Source: Labrys sp. KNU-23
GTDB lineage: Bacteria > Pseudomonadota > Alphaproteobacteria > Rhizobiales > Labraceae
DNA length: 64,000 nt
Assembly (NCBI RefSeq): GCF_008330945.1
Contig: NZ_CP043489.1
Coordinates: forward strand, 4,289,501-4,353,500
Reading direction: 5' to 3'
The notes under the pieces were generated by a model. It saw only the letters and a list, made by a program, of their open reading frames with translations. It made no database searches and had not been told where the DNA came from. Below are positions 9,801 through 18,550 of this stretch, piece after piece. Made by a program: the position numbers and the translations under genes. Position 1 is the first letter of the stretch. Each line of letters opens with the position of its first letter.

Positions 9801-10092
9801 GTCATCGGCTCCCGTCAAACCCGAAACCATAGCTGACGACACACCCTAGCATGGGCACCATCGACAGGAGCGTGACAGACCGCACAGTCAGCGGCAAAGT
9901 GAAGGGGTGGTTAACGGGTAGGGTCCTCTTGGTGAGGAATTATTCACCATATTTGGCACTTGGCCCGTCTGGAGGCCTTTCTGGGCGCAGGAACGGCCTG
10001 GCAGGCCCGATCTCTTAGGGTTCGTTTAAAGGACGCGCTGCCATGGTCGACGGGTCATGTAGGGAGCGCGGCCACAGTGCCGTGCCGGGGCG

Positions 10093-11919
10093 TTGCGTCA
10101 GTTTGATTGGTTCATATCCGCCAAGGCATCCGTCGACCGCTTGGTCCACGGGTCGGCGAAACACGATCCCTTGACAGCAGCCCGCCATGGTGCCTTCGTT
10201 GCCATGTTGCTGGGCGCGGCGCTGTTCGGCCTGACACTGGTGCCGCCTTTCCTGGCTTTCTCGGGCGGTCCCAGCCTCGGCGTCGGTGGCGTCATGGTGC
10301 TGGTCGCCGCCTTGCTGGCCATCGTCTGGCGCCTGTCGGTTACCGGCCGCCTCGATGTCGCGGCGCTGCTGACGGTGCTTGCCGTGTGCGGCTTTGCCGG
10401 CGTGGTTGCCCGCCACAGCGGCGGCCATAGTGCCACCGCCTACGCCCTTCTTGCCATTGTGCCCGCCATCTCGCTGCTGACCGGCGCGCGCAACATCGTC
10501 ATTCGTGCCATTGTACTCGCGGGCTTGACGGCCATGGCAATCGCCCTGGCGGGAACCACTACTGCAGCACCGCCGGCTCTGGCGGCGCGCTTCCTGGATG
10601 GATCGGGTGTCGTGCTCGCCCTTGCCGCTGTCGGCGGCATCGTGCTGATGGAATTGCGGCTGCGGCGTTACGACCGCCAGCTCGTGAAGTCCGGCGAGGC
10701 CCGCTATACCCTGCTGGCCGAGAATATCAGCGACCTCGTGACCCGGCATGGCAAGCGCGGCCAGGTCGTCTACGCCTCGCCGGCATCCCAGGCCCTGTTT
10801 GGCGCCGAACCGTCCGAATTGCTCGGCCAGGGCCTGTTCGACTATGTGCATATTGCCGACCGTCCCGCCTATCTGTCGGCACTCTCCAGCGCCGAAATGG
10901 ACGGTCTCGGCTCGACGGTCGAATTCCGCCTGCGTCGCAAGGGGGAAGGCGCTCCCGTCTTCCTGTGGGTGGAGATGCGCTGCCGGCCGCTGGGCGAGGA
11001 CGAGGATCGCCAGACCGTCGCCGTCATGCAGGACATCACCGATCGCAAGGCTTATGAGCACCAGCTCATCGACGCCAAGATCGAGGCCGAGAAGGCCAAT
11101 GCCGCCAAGAGCCGCTTCCTGGCCACGATGAGCCATGAGTTGCGTACGCCCCTCAACGCCATCATCGGCTTCTCGGAGCTGATGCTGAACGAAGAGATGA
11201 TGAAGCTCTCGGCGGAGCGGCGGCATGAATATGCCGGCCTGATCCATGATAGCGGCCATCATCTGTTGTCGATGGTCAACGGCATCCTCGACATGTCGAA
11301 GATCGAGAGCGGCAGCTTCGAACTGGTGCCCGAATCCTTCCAGATCCGCGACCTCATCGAGAATTGCCGCAATATCCTGCTCTTGAAGGCGCAGGAACTC
11401 GGCATCTCCCTGGAGACGGCGATCGCGCCCGACATGCCGCCGATCATTGCCGACAAGCGCGCCTGCCGCCAGATCTACCTCAACCTGATGTCCAACGCGC
11501 TCAAATTTACCAAGCGCGGCGGCCATGTCACCATCGGAGCGCGGCAGGAGAAATATGGCGTCGCCCTGTTCGTCGCCGATGACGGGGTGGGCGTGGCGCG
11601 CGAGGACGTGCCGCGGCTGGGCGAGGCTTTCTTCCAGTCGACCGCCGGCAAGCCGTCCAAGGATTATGAACGGACCTATGAAGGCACCGGCCTCGGCCTC
11701 TCCGTCGTCAAGGGGCTGGCCCAGCTCCATGGCGGGCGCATGGAGGTCGACAGCCTGATCGGCCATGGTACCACCGTGACCGTGTCGCTGCCCTCCGATT
11801 GCGAAAGTGAGGCCTCCCGCCGCGCCTTTGCCAGTGGCGCCACCATTGAAACGCTGCCGGTACGCCCGGCAGTCCAAGATCATTTTGTTGAAGAAGAATT
11901 GGGGAAGAAGCGTGCGTGA
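10093..11919 (+). CDS. PAS-domain sensor histidine kinase, DivJ-type
   Basis: A 608-residue membrane histidine kinase. Residues about 35-195 hold six hydrophobic segments, followed by a PAS domain (about 200-325), the dimerisation/phosphoacceptor helix with the H-box FLATMSHELRTPLNAIIGFS (about 348-367), and a HATPase domain with N-box (NLMSNALKFTKRG), G1 (DDGVGV) and G2 (GTGLGLSVV). The short cytoplasmic lead-in with VHGSAKHD...ARH, the topology and the downstream partners match DivJ of Rhizobiales, which phosphorylates the cell-cycle regulator DivK; that assignment is from family knowledge, not proof. The only start after the in-frame stop that includes the whole lead-in is TTG at 10093. 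The 3' end overlaps the next gene by 8 bp. Confidence 0.85.
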   Translation: MRQFDWFISAKASVDRLVHGSAKHDPLTAARHGAFVAMLLGAALFGLTLVPPFLAFSGGPSLGVGGVMVLVAALLAIVWRLSVTGRLDVAALLTVLAVCGFAGVVARHSGGHSATAYALLAIVPAISLLTGARNIVIRAIVLAGLTAMAIALAGTTTAAPPALAARFLDGSGVVLALAAVGGIVLMELRLRRYDRQLVKSGEARYTLLAENISDLVTRHGKRGQVVYASPASQALFGAEPSELLGQGLFDYVHIADRPAYLSALSSAEMDGLGSTVEFRLRRKGEGAPVFLWVEMRCRPLGEDEDRQTVAVMQDITDRKAYEHQLIDAKIEAEKANAAKSRFLATMSHELRTPLNAIIGFSELMLNEEMMKLSAERRHEYAGLIHDSGHHLLSMVNGILDMSKIESGSFELVPESFQIRDLIENCRNILLLKAQELGISLETAIAPDMPPIIADKRACRQIYLNLMSNALKFTKRGGHVTIGARQEKYGVALFVADDGVGVAREDVPRLGEAFFQSTAGKPSKDYERTYEGTGLGLSVVKGLAQLHGGRMEVDSLIGHGTTVTVSLPSDCESEASRRAFASGATIETLPVRPAVQDHFVEEELGKKRA

Positions 11920-12691
11920 AGCGTTAGCCCGTTCCGATCGCGATTTTCTGCTGTCGGATAAGGTCGAAGAGACCCCCTCGCGCTATGTCGGCATGATGCG
12001 GGTGATCCTGCAGCGTCCGGCCGAGGTTGCGGGCCTGGCGGTGATGGGCGGACTCGGCCTGGCGATCCTGGTCAATGCGCTGGTTTTGCAGAACGGTACG
12101 CACACGTCTCCCTTCATCGCCCAGCGCGGTTCTGTTTCCTCCGCTCCCTCCGTGCCGGGGGCGAGCGAGCGCGGCTCCGCCGACGCCACGGCTCCGGATG
12201 CTGTTGCCGTGCTGCGCGACGTTCAGCTCGCTTTGGCGGAACGGGGGCTCTATGACGGCTTGGCCGACGGGGTTCTCGGTCCCAAGACCACCACTGCGAT
12301 CCGCTCCTTCCAGCAGCATAACGGCATGCCGGTCGACGGCCAGCCCAGCGCGGCGCTGCTGACCAAGATCGTCACCAGTTCCGGTCCCTTGCTCACCACC
12401 GATCCCAGCGCAGCCGAGGCGCCCGCGGCTCCGCCCGTCGACCAGATCGCTGCCTTGATCAATGGCGAGCCGACGGCACCGGTCGGCCCGCAGCCCGACA
12501 AGCGCGTGCTGGGTGTCGAAAAGGCTTTGGCCAAACAGGGCTACGGTCCGCTGAAGGTCGACGGTTTCATGGCCGCTGATACGCGCAATGCCATCTCTCG
12601 CTTCGAGAAGGATCGTGGACTGCCCGTGACCGGCCAGATTTCGGCGAGGCTGCTGCAGGAATTGGCCCGCTCCGGTACCAAGGTTGAATGA
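11912..12691 (+). CDS. Membrane-anchored peptidoglycan-binding protein with two PG_binding_1 domains
   Basis: A 259-residue protein with a short cytoplasmic N terminus, one membrane segment (about residues 46-66) and two periplasmic PG_binding_1 repeats. The first (about 100-150) contains LADGVLGPKTTTAIRSFQ and the second (about 195-250) contains KVDGFMAADTRNAISRFE. It should anchor to or sense the cell wall. GTG at 11912 is taken as start because GGGGAAG lies just upstream and the frame overlaps the kinase stop by 8 bp, implying translational coupling. The pairing of a DivJ-type kinase with a wall-binding membrane protein is suggestive for cell-cycle or division sensing, but a functional link is inference. 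Confidence 0.88.
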   Translation: MREALARSDRDFLLSDKVEETPSRYVGMMRVILQRPAEVAGLAVMGGLGLAILVNALVLQNGTHTSPFIAQRGSVSSAPSVPGASERGSADATAPDAVAVLRDVQLALAERGLYDGLADGVLGPKTTTAIRSFQQHNGMPVDGQPSAALLTKIVTSSGPLLTTDPSAAEAPAAPPVDQIAALINGEPTAPVGPQPDKRVLGVEKALAKQGYGPLKVDGFMAADTRNAISRFEKDRGLPVTGQISARLLQELARSGTKVE

Positions 12692-13038
12692 GCGCGCGTC
12701 TCAAATCCAGCCTGTTCGTCGCGGCCTATCTTCGCCGCGCCATGGCAGAGGGCGCCTTTGCGGCGCTGCGCCAGCGCGGTTCGGAGGAGGCGGGAGCGAT
12801 TTTCGTCAAGATCGACCACCTCGACGGTACCGCAGTGCTTTACGGGCCGGCGCCGCAATCGCTCATCACCGAGGATGACGGCGTGCGCCGCTTCGTCCGC
12901 CTCACCCAGGCCGGCGCTACGCCGCTGGATGTCGAAACCCGATTGCAGCGCGAATTTCGCTTCGACCCCGATCTGTGGGTGATCGAGGCGGAAGACCGCC
13001 AGGGCCGCCATTTTCTCGACCTTGCCGAGGAAAGTTGA
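12688..13038 (+). CDS. DUF1491 family protein
   Basis: A 116-residue soluble protein matching the DUF1491 family of alphaproteobacteria: RLKSSLFVAAYLRRA near the N terminus, GAIFVKID, and the C-terminal DPDLWVIEAEDRQGRHFLD. Function is unknown. It shares an ATGA overlap with the peptidoglycan-binding gene, so kinase, PG-binding protein and DUF1491 form one tightly coupled three-gene unit. No signal peptide or membrane segment is visible. Confidence 0.9.
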   Translation: MSARLKSSLFVAAYLRRAMAEGAFAALRQRGSEEAGAIFVKIDHLDGTAVLYGPAPQSLITEDDGVRRFVRLTQAGATPLDVETRLQREFRFDPDLWVIEAEDRQGRHFLDLAEES

Positions 13039-13224
13039 GACAGGCCGTGCCCGAATTACCATTCGGCAATATATCAAAACGTGATTCCGCAAGCAGCGGC
13101 TTTGGGTGCATAGTCGGGCCGAACGGCTGAAGGTGCCTTGCCGGACACCATGTCCGAAAGGCCTACGCCTATTTTGTTGGGTGCGTTTTGCCCAAAAAGG
13201 GCCAATTGGCCGTAATATCGAGGG

Positions 13225-13248
13225 CCGATGTGCAAAATCGCACATCGG
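13225..13248. other. Perfect hairpin in the gap after the DUF1491 gene
   Basis: Nine-base arms CCGATGTGC / GCACATCGG around a 6-nt loop, without a T-run. It lies in a 340-bp gene-free stretch (13039-13378) that ends with the AT-rich probable promoter of the small-protein gene. Its role is unknown. Confidence 0.45.
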
Positions 13249-13378
13249 AGTCACGCTGCAGCGACGGCGGGCGGCGTTTAGTGCGTACGTACACAGACTG
13301 TTAACTTTCCTTATCTGCTAATGACCGCAAAGCGAACGGAGTCTCGATTTCTGGTGCAATCTGCTGATAGGTCCCGCC

Positions 13379-13570
13379 ATGAGCATCGTCCTGCCATTTC
13401 CCAAACACCCCCAAGCCCCGCGCCCACCGAGTGAGCACGAGGCACGCGAACATAGTGCCGAAATTCTGTTCTTCACCGGCGTGCGCATCGAGCGCCACGT
13501 GGAAGACGACCGTCAGTCTCCCCAGCCGCGTCGTGGCACCGGTGGCGGAAAGCGTCATCGCAAGGCGTGA
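13379..13570 (+). CDS. Small conserved hypothetical protein coupled to ADP-ribosylglycohydrolase
   Basis: A 63-residue basic, proline-rich protein with the core AEILFFTGVRIERH; the N-terminal MSIVLPFP is also characteristic. I recall comparable short Rhizobiales proteins with an N-terminal LPF motif and an FFTGVRxER core, but cannot name a family. The stop codon overlaps the GTG start of the ADP-ribosylglycohydrolase (GTGA), which argues strongly that it is translated and works with that gene. No signal peptide or membrane helix is visible. Most conserved positions appear to be the ILFFTGVR stretch, so this may be a short beta-strand or binding motif. Confidence 0.7.
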   Translation: MSIVLPFPKHPQAPRPPSEHEAREHSAEILFFTGVRIERHVEDDRQSPQPRRGTGGGKRHRKA

Positions 13571-14472
13571 GTTCGAGTAACTATCTCGACCGAGCCGAAG
13601 GCGCTCTCCTCGGGCTGGCCATCGCCGATGCGCTGGGCACCACACTGGAATTTTCAGCCCGCGACAGCCACGCCCCCTTGACCGACATCGTCGGCGGTGG
13701 GCCGTTCGCCCTTCCGGCAGGGGCCTGGACCGACGATACCTCCATGGCATTGTGCCTGGCGGCAAGTCTTCAGCAGCATAAACAACTCGATCCGCATGAC
13801 TGCATGAGCCGTTTCGTCAATTGGTGGCGCTACGGTTATCTCAGTGCGACCGGCGAATGTTTCGACATTGGCGGAGTGACCAGGGACGCGCTGGCGCGTT
13901 ATGAGGCCTCCGGCAACCCGTTTGCAGGCCCGATCGAAGCCAATACCGCCGGCAATGGTTCCTTGATGCGGCTGGTTCCCGTCGTCATCGCGGCTCGCGC
14001 GGACCGGCAGCGCGCCCTGCGGGATGCAGCCGCTCAGTCCCGCCTGACCCACGGTGCCGCTGAGGCCGTCGAAGCCTGCGTCTATTTCGCGGCCTTGCTC
14101 TTCGAGGCGCTGCATGGTGCCGGGCCCGAGGCGGTGCTGCGGCCGAGGCTCCTGCCGGAGGATCTTCCCGAACGGCTGCGGCGTTGCGCGAGCACCGATT
14201 GGCGGCTGGTGGGGCGCGATGAGATTTCTTCCAGCGGTTATGTCATGCACACGCTCGAGGCCGCTATGTGGGCCGTCAGTCAGTCGACCTGCTTCAGAGA
14301 GGCTGTCATACATGCGGTCAATCTGGGGGGCGATGCCGATACGATCGGCGCTGTGACGGGCCAACTGGCCGGTGCTCTATGGGGACGCAGCAACATCCCG
14401 TCTACTTGGCAGCACAAGGTCTTGTGGGGCGACAGCATTATCGCGACTGCCCGTTCCCTCGCGCTCGACTGA
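13567..14472 (+). CDS. ADP-ribosylglycohydrolase family protein
   Basis: A 301-residue member of the ARH/DraG family, which removes ADP-ribose from proteins or cleaves related glycosidic bonds using a dinuclear magnesium site. The metal-binding motifs are all visible: GLAIADALG near residue 20, WTDDTSM near residue 59, NTAGNGSLMR near 122, and the C-terminal GGDADTIGAVTGQLAGALWG near 256. The length is normal. GTG start overlaps the stop of the upstream small gene. There is no nitrogenase context or DraT in the window, so a nitrogenase-specific role is unsupported; the target is unknown. Confidence 0.93.
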   Translation: MSSSNYLDRAEGALLGLAIADALGTTLEFSARDSHAPLTDIVGGGPFALPAGAWTDDTSMALCLAASLQQHKQLDPHDCMSRFVNWWRYGYLSATGECFDIGGVTRDALARYEASGNPFAGPIEANTAGNGSLMRLVPVVIAARADRQRALRDAAAQSRLTHGAAEAVEACVYFAALLFEALHGAGPEAVLRPRLLPEDLPERLRRCASTDWRLVGRDEISSSGYVMHTLEAAMWAVSQSTCFREAVIHAVNLGGDADTIGAVTGQLAGALWGRSNIPSTWQHKVLWGDSIIATARSLALD

Positions 14473-14487
14473 CAGAATGCTGGAAGA

Positions 14488-15015
14488 TCAGCGACAGCTT
14501 GCCGGCTCCAGTCCCCGTTCCACGTCGGCCTGCTGCGTCGGTTCGGGGACGAGCGCACGCACCACGACGAGGCCTGTCGGCTCGGGCGCCTGGAGACGCA
14601 GGGCCACCGGCAGGTCGGGGCCTTGCTTGGCCCTGATCTCGGCCAGCTGGGCCAGCGTGAACAAGGTCATGTCGAGGGCGCCGTTCGCACCTGCCCGGTC
14701 GGTCAGCGTGTAGAAATTGAGGCCTGAAGGCGTATAGAACGACACGGAGAGAAAGCCGGCATTCAGCGGCACATGCACATGAACAGGACCACCTGCCAGG
14801 TCATACCGGCAGAAGGCCGTCACGATGGCCGGGTCTGGCAGCGGCAGCGGGGTCTTGTCGGCGGTCAGGACGACGAAGCGCCCGAGCGGTGCGATGGCGC
14901 CGGCGCGCTGGTAGCCGGTCTGTCCGCTGAGGCGGGGCAAAGTGACGATCGTGGTCAGATGCACCACGATGCCGACGAGCAGGCCCGCAAGCGTCCATAA
15001 CAGCCAGCGGATCAC
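14488..15015 (-). CDS. DUF1254 domain-containing membrane-anchored protein
   Basis: A 175-residue protein with one N-terminal membrane helix (about residues 3-24) and a periplasmic domain of the DUF1254 type, seen in FCRYDLAGGPVHVHVPL and FYTPSGLNFYTLTDR. It follows the DUF1214 gene with an ATGA overlap. In larger proteins DUF1254 and DUF1214 are the two halves of one polypeptide; here they are two separately anchored, adjacent genes, which probably form a complex. Function is unknown. It is the last gene of a three-gene operon led by a class A penicillin-binding protein. Confidence 0.85.
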   Translation of the reverse strand: MIRWLLWTLAGLLVGIVVHLTTIVTLPRLSGQTGYQRAGAIAPLGRFVVLTADKTPLPLPDPAIVTAFCRYDLAGGPVHVHVPLNAGFLSVSFYTPSGLNFYTLTDRAGANGALDMTLFTLAQLAEIRAKQGPDLPVALRLQAPEPTGLVVVRALVPEPTQQADVERGLEPASCR

Positions 15016-15623
15016 CTGTTGCCTCCCGTCGCGCAGTCGAGCCGTTCGATCGCAGGGACGGCGATGGTCCGGCCGGCGCCGAATTCGGTAGCGAGGCCTG
15101 TCGAGACGGGACTGTCATAAAGGCGCAGGACCAGGCTCATCGGCCCGGGGGCACTGGGCAACCAGTTGCCGGGCTGGCTGTCGGGCGCCACGGAGATGGT
15201 GGCCCTGCCTTCTTCGCCGCGCAGGACGGCAGAACTGGTGAAACCAGCTCGGTTACTGGGATTGCGTGCCAGATTGCCAGAGCGGTCATAGAGAGTGAGA
15301 GTCCACCAGCGCGCCTGCGGCAGCATGGCAGAAAGGCGGTAACGGCAGGCGCCGTCGAGTGTTCGCCCTTCTGAATCCTCCCGTGCTGTGAAGGCAAGGC
15401 CTTCGCCAGGACCGAGGGGCAGGTCCCCGCTGCGAGCGATGCGGGCCCGGCTGTAGCGATCGGCTCCGAGCGGGTCGGCCAGGGGCCATGCCGTCCAGGG
15501 ACCGAGTCGCATGGCGCCAAGCTGGAAATCGGATCCGGTCGCCCACCAGGTCAGGCCGAGCCCCAGCACGCCGCCGAGGGCAAGGGCGTAGACCAGCCCT
15601 ATGATCGCGGAGAAGCCTTTCAT
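15012..15623 (-). CDS. DUF1214 domain-containing membrane-anchored protein
   Basis: A 203-residue protein with an N-terminal membrane helix (about residues 6-28) and a DUF1214 periplasmic domain recognised by WWTLTLYDRSGNL and GPMSLVLRLYDSP. It has ATGA overlaps at both ends, with the penicillin-binding protein upstream and the DUF1254 protein downstream. The tight coupling implies stoichiometric production with a peptidoglycan synthase. The biochemical role of the DUF1214/DUF1254 pair is not established. Confidence 0.87.
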   Translation of the reverse strand: MKGFSAIIGLVYALALGGVLGLGLTWWATGSDFQLGAMRLGPWTAWPLADPLGADRYSRARIARSGDLPLGPGEGLAFTAREDSEGRTLDGACRYRLSAMLPQARWWTLTLYDRSGNLARNPSNRAGFTSSAVLRGEEGRATISVAPDSQPGNWLPSAPGPMSLVLRLYDSPVSTGLATEFGAGRTIAVPAIERLDCATGGNR

Positions 15624-17809
15624 TCGATCGCCGAAACCGGCGCCGGGCGGCGCATCTGGGCCGCCTGCTTGGCAGGAGAGCGATCGGCCTGCTCGATCAG
15701 GATGGCGACGTCGCGCAGGATCTGCGTGGCGTTGCGGGTGAGGACCGGCGGCGGCGCGGGGGCCGTTTGGGCTACGCCAGCGGCATCGGGCGCCGGCGGC
15801 TCCGCCTTGCTGGGTTGCTGTCCCGGCGGGAAGGGGGGGACGCCCGGTATCGGCATGATATCCACGCCTTGGTGAGCCACTGCCATCACCTGCTGCCAGG
15901 TCATGGCGGGGAGCGAGCCGCCGGTCATCTCCTCCGTAGGCTGGAAATTGTCATTGCCGAACCAGACGCCGCCGATGAAATTGCCGGTGAAGCCCATGAA
16001 CCAGGCGTCGCGGTAGGAATTGGTGGTGCCGGTTTTGCCCGCCACCTTGATGCCGGGCAACTGGGCCCGCTTGGCCGTGCCGTTTTCGACCACGCTGTTG
16101 AGCATGCCGTTCATGTCGGCGATCACCTTGGGATCGATTACCACGGGATCCTCGCGGACGGGATCGAACTTATGGAGCAGGTCGCCCTTGGCATTGCGGA
16201 TCTCCAGCGCCGCATGGGGAGGCGCCTTATGCCCGCCGGACGAGAAAACACCATAGGCGCCGGTCATCTCCAGGAGATTGACGGCCTCGACCCCGATCGG
16301 CAGGGCCCAGGATTCCTTGAGCTCCGTCTCGATGCCCATGGTTCGCGCCGTCTCGATGATCATGCGCCGGCCGTCGGCGGCACTCTTGCTGAGGGCCAGG
16401 GAAATCTTCACCGGGATGACATTGATCGAGCGGGTGATGGCCTGTGTCAGCGTGATCGGGCCGGAGAATTTGTGGCCGAAATTCTGGGGGCACCAGTTCC
16501 GGATGCAGACCGGCGAATCCACCACGATGGATTTCGGCGTGAAGCCGTTCATCAGGGCGGTCGCATAGACGAAGGGCTTGAAGGAGGAGCCGGGCTGGCG
16601 CAGGGCGTCGGTGGCGCGGTTGAACTGGCTCTGGCTGTAGTCGCGTCCGCCCACCATGGCGCGCACGGCACCATCGGGTTCCATGATCACGATGGCGCCC
16701 TGGTGTACGTTGTAGTCCTTGCCATATTGGCGCAGATTCGATTCCAGGGCGATTTCTGCGGTCGCCTGGATAGCGGGATCCAGCGCCGTGCGTACGACGA
16801 AGACGGATTCGCTGCCCAGAACGCCGTCATCGGCCAGGTCGGCGATTTCGCCATAGGCCCAGTCCAGATAATAGTCGGGCGCCTTCTCGCGCGCCCGGTC
16901 GATCGGCGTCGCCGGATTGCGGCGGGCGCCGGAGACCTGGCCTTCCGTCATGAAACCGGCATCCACGAGATTGCTGAGCACCTGATTGGCGCGCCCCCGG
17001 GCCGCCGCCAGATTGTTGGTCGGCGCATATTTGGTCGGCGCCTTGAACAGGCCGGCCAGCATGGCGGCTTCCGCCAGGGAGACGTCGCGCACCGACTTGC
17101 CGAAGTAATATTGCGCGGCCGCCTCGATGCCGAAGGCGCCGCCGCCCATATAGGCGCGGTCGAGATAGAGCTTGAGAATCTCGTCCTTGCTCAGATGCCC
17201 CTCGAGCCAGAGCGCGAGATAGGCCTCGCGGATCTTGCGTTCCAGCGTGCGCTGGTTGGACAGGAAGAGATTCTTGGCGAGCTGCTGGGTGATCGAGGAA
17301 CCGCCCTGCACCACGCCGCTCGCCTGGCTGTTGACGGTGAGCGCGCGCATGGTGCCGATGACGTCGATGCCGAAATGATCGTAGAAGCGTCGGTCCTCGG
17401 TGGCGAGCACGGCCTTGATGACATAATCGGGCATATCGGCCAGCGCCACGCTGTCATTGCTGCGGATGCCGCGCTGGCCGACGATGTTGCCGTAACGATC
17501 CTCGAAAGTGACGGCAATGTCGGCACGGCGCAGCCAGTCGTCGCCGATCTGTCGGATCGCTGGCTGCATCAGCATCAGGCCGAAGATCATGCCGGCCGTG
17601 CCCAGCGTCAGCCCCTCGCAGCCGACTTCCACCAGCAGCCGGCGCCAGCCCGAAACCTGGAATCTGTTCGAGATGTCGGAGCCGCGCTCGATCCCGGCCC
17701 GCAATTTCTGCCACGACGCGTAGACGGCGTTGTCGAGCCAAGAGTCCAGATGAAGCGCGGCGCGGCTCAGGCGCTTTCGAAAGGACGGCTCTGGCTTGCG
17801 TTCAGGCAC
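15620..17809 (-). CDS. Class A penicillin-binding protein (PBP1A-type bifunctional peptidoglycan synthase)
   Basis: A 729-residue inner-membrane enzyme that polymerises glycan strands and crosslinks peptides. The GT51 glycosyltransferase domain (about residues 130-310) shows EDRRFYDHFGID, GGSSITQQLAKNLFL and the helix KDEILKLYLDRAYMG. The transpeptidase domain (about 365-650) has the SxxK motif GSSFKPF, the SxN motif in RSINVIP and the KTG motif KTGTTNSYRDAWF. The membrane anchor is near residues 65-85 after a basic cytoplasmic N terminus. The C-terminal tail is proline-rich. It heads an operon with DUF1214 and DUF1254 genes. Confidence 0.95.
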   Translation of the reverse strand: MPERKPEPSFRKRLSRAALHLDSWLDNAVYASWQKLRAGIERGSDISNRFQVSGWRRLLVEVGCEGLTLGTAGMIFGLMLMQPAIRQIGDDWLRRADIAVTFEDRYGNIVGQRGIRSNDSVALADMPDYVIKAVLATEDRRFYDHFGIDVIGTMRALTVNSQASGVVQGGSSITQQLAKNLFLSNQRTLERKIREAYLALWLEGHLSKDEILKLYLDRAYMGGGAFGIEAAAQYYFGKSVRDVSLAEAAMLAGLFKAPTKYAPTNNLAAARGRANQVLSNLVDAGFMTEGQVSGARRNPATPIDRAREKAPDYYLDWAYGEIADLADDGVLGSESVFVVRTALDPAIQATAEIALESNLRQYGKDYNVHQGAIVIMEPDGAVRAMVGGRDYSQSQFNRATDALRQPGSSFKPFVYATALMNGFTPKSIVVDSPVCIRNWCPQNFGHKFSGPITLTQAITRSINVIPVKISLALSKSAADGRRMIIETARTMGIETELKESWALPIGVEAVNLLEMTGAYGVFSSGGHKAPPHAALEIRNAKGDLLHKFDPVREDPVVIDPKVIADMNGMLNSVVENGTAKRAQLPGIKVAGKTGTTNSYRDAWFMGFTGNFIGGVWFGNDNFQPTEEMTGGSLPAMTWQQVMAVAHQGVDIMPIPGVPPFPPGQQPSKAEPPAPDAAGVAQTAPAPPPVLTRNATQILRDVAILIEQADRSPAKQAAQMRRPAPVSAIE

Positions 17810-17902
17810 GATGGAACCAACCGGTACGCGAAAGACGTCGGGACACCCAGTCTAACCCCCGGTCGCCGATCCTGAAAGGCCTGCAATTTCACTGCCGCGA
17901 TT

Positions 17903-17947
17903 TTCCGCCGGCATGGCAAACAACTTGGCCGGCGGAATTATTTTTTC
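17903..17947 (+). terminator. Orphan intrinsic terminator-like hairpin between divergent genes
   Basis: A 10-bp stem TTCCGCCGGC / GCCGGCGGAA (17903-17912 with 17928-17937) followed on the plus strand by TTATTTTTTC. The genes on each side point away from it, so no annotated transcript ends here. It could end a short RNA started near 17810-17900 or attenuate the downstream VOC gene. Confidence 0.6.
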
Positions 17948-18024
17948 ATCCCTGTCGGAACCATCCGTGCTGCATCGTCCTTGGGGCAAGTCCTATGAAA
18001 CCCGGCCCATGAGGAGGAAAGACC

Positions 18025-18480
18025 ATGACTGATATCGCCCCGCACGGCATGAATGTCCTGTCGCCGCATCTGGTCTGCGACGGTGCCGCCGCCGCCATCG
18101 AGTTCTACAAGAAAGCCTTCGGCGCCGAAGAAATGATCCGCCTGCCCGGGCCCGACGGCAAGCTGATGCATGCCTCGATCAAGGTCTGCGGCAGTTCCGT
18201 CATGCTGGTCGACGAGAACAGGAATTACGGCATGCTCTCGCCCAAGGCCCTCAATGGCTCGCCGGTGACCATCCATCTCTTCGTGGCCGATGTCGATGCC
18301 TTCGTCGCCCGTGCGGTCGAAGCGGGGGCCGAGGTGGCGATGCCGGTGCAGGATATGTTCTGGGGCGACCGCTACGGCGTGATCAAGGATCCCTTCGGGC
18401 ATCATTGGTCGATCGCCACCCATCAGCGCGACCTCACGGCCGAGGAAATCCAGGAAGGCATGCGCAAGATGGCCTGCTGA
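18025..18480 (+). CDS. VOC family protein (PhnB-like glyoxalase fold)
   Basis: A 151-residue vicinal-oxygen-chelate protein of the PhnB/YdcJ-like subgroup. The pattern NVLSPHLVCDGAAAAIEFYKKAFGAEE at the N terminus, LMHASIKV and the C-terminal DMFWGDRYGVIKDPFGHHWSIATH are typical. Members include bleomycin-resistance-like and glyoxalase-like proteins, most without a known substrate. A very strong ribosome-binding site (GAGGAGG) lies 8 nt upstream of the ATG. It is preceded by an orphan terminator-like hairpin and followed by the ycgN-type gene 70 bp downstream. Confidence 0.92.
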   Translation: MTDIAPHGMNVLSPHLVCDGAAAAIEFYKKAFGAEEMIRLPGPDGKLMHASIKVCGSSVMLVDENRNYGMLSPKALNGSPVTIHLFVADVDAFVARAVEAGAEVAMPVQDMFWGDRYGVIKDPFGHHWSIATHQRDLTAEEIQEGMRKMAC

Positions 18481-18550
18481 AGCGCCGTGCTCCAGCAGCG
18501 GGTATCCGCGGAGGGTGACTCGGGCCGGCTGTTCGGCTATGGCAAGCGCG

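Noticed and set aside
15767..17875. Plus-strand open frame of 702 codons
   Set aside because: Antisense to the penicillin-binding protein gene with all catalytic motifs on the other strand.
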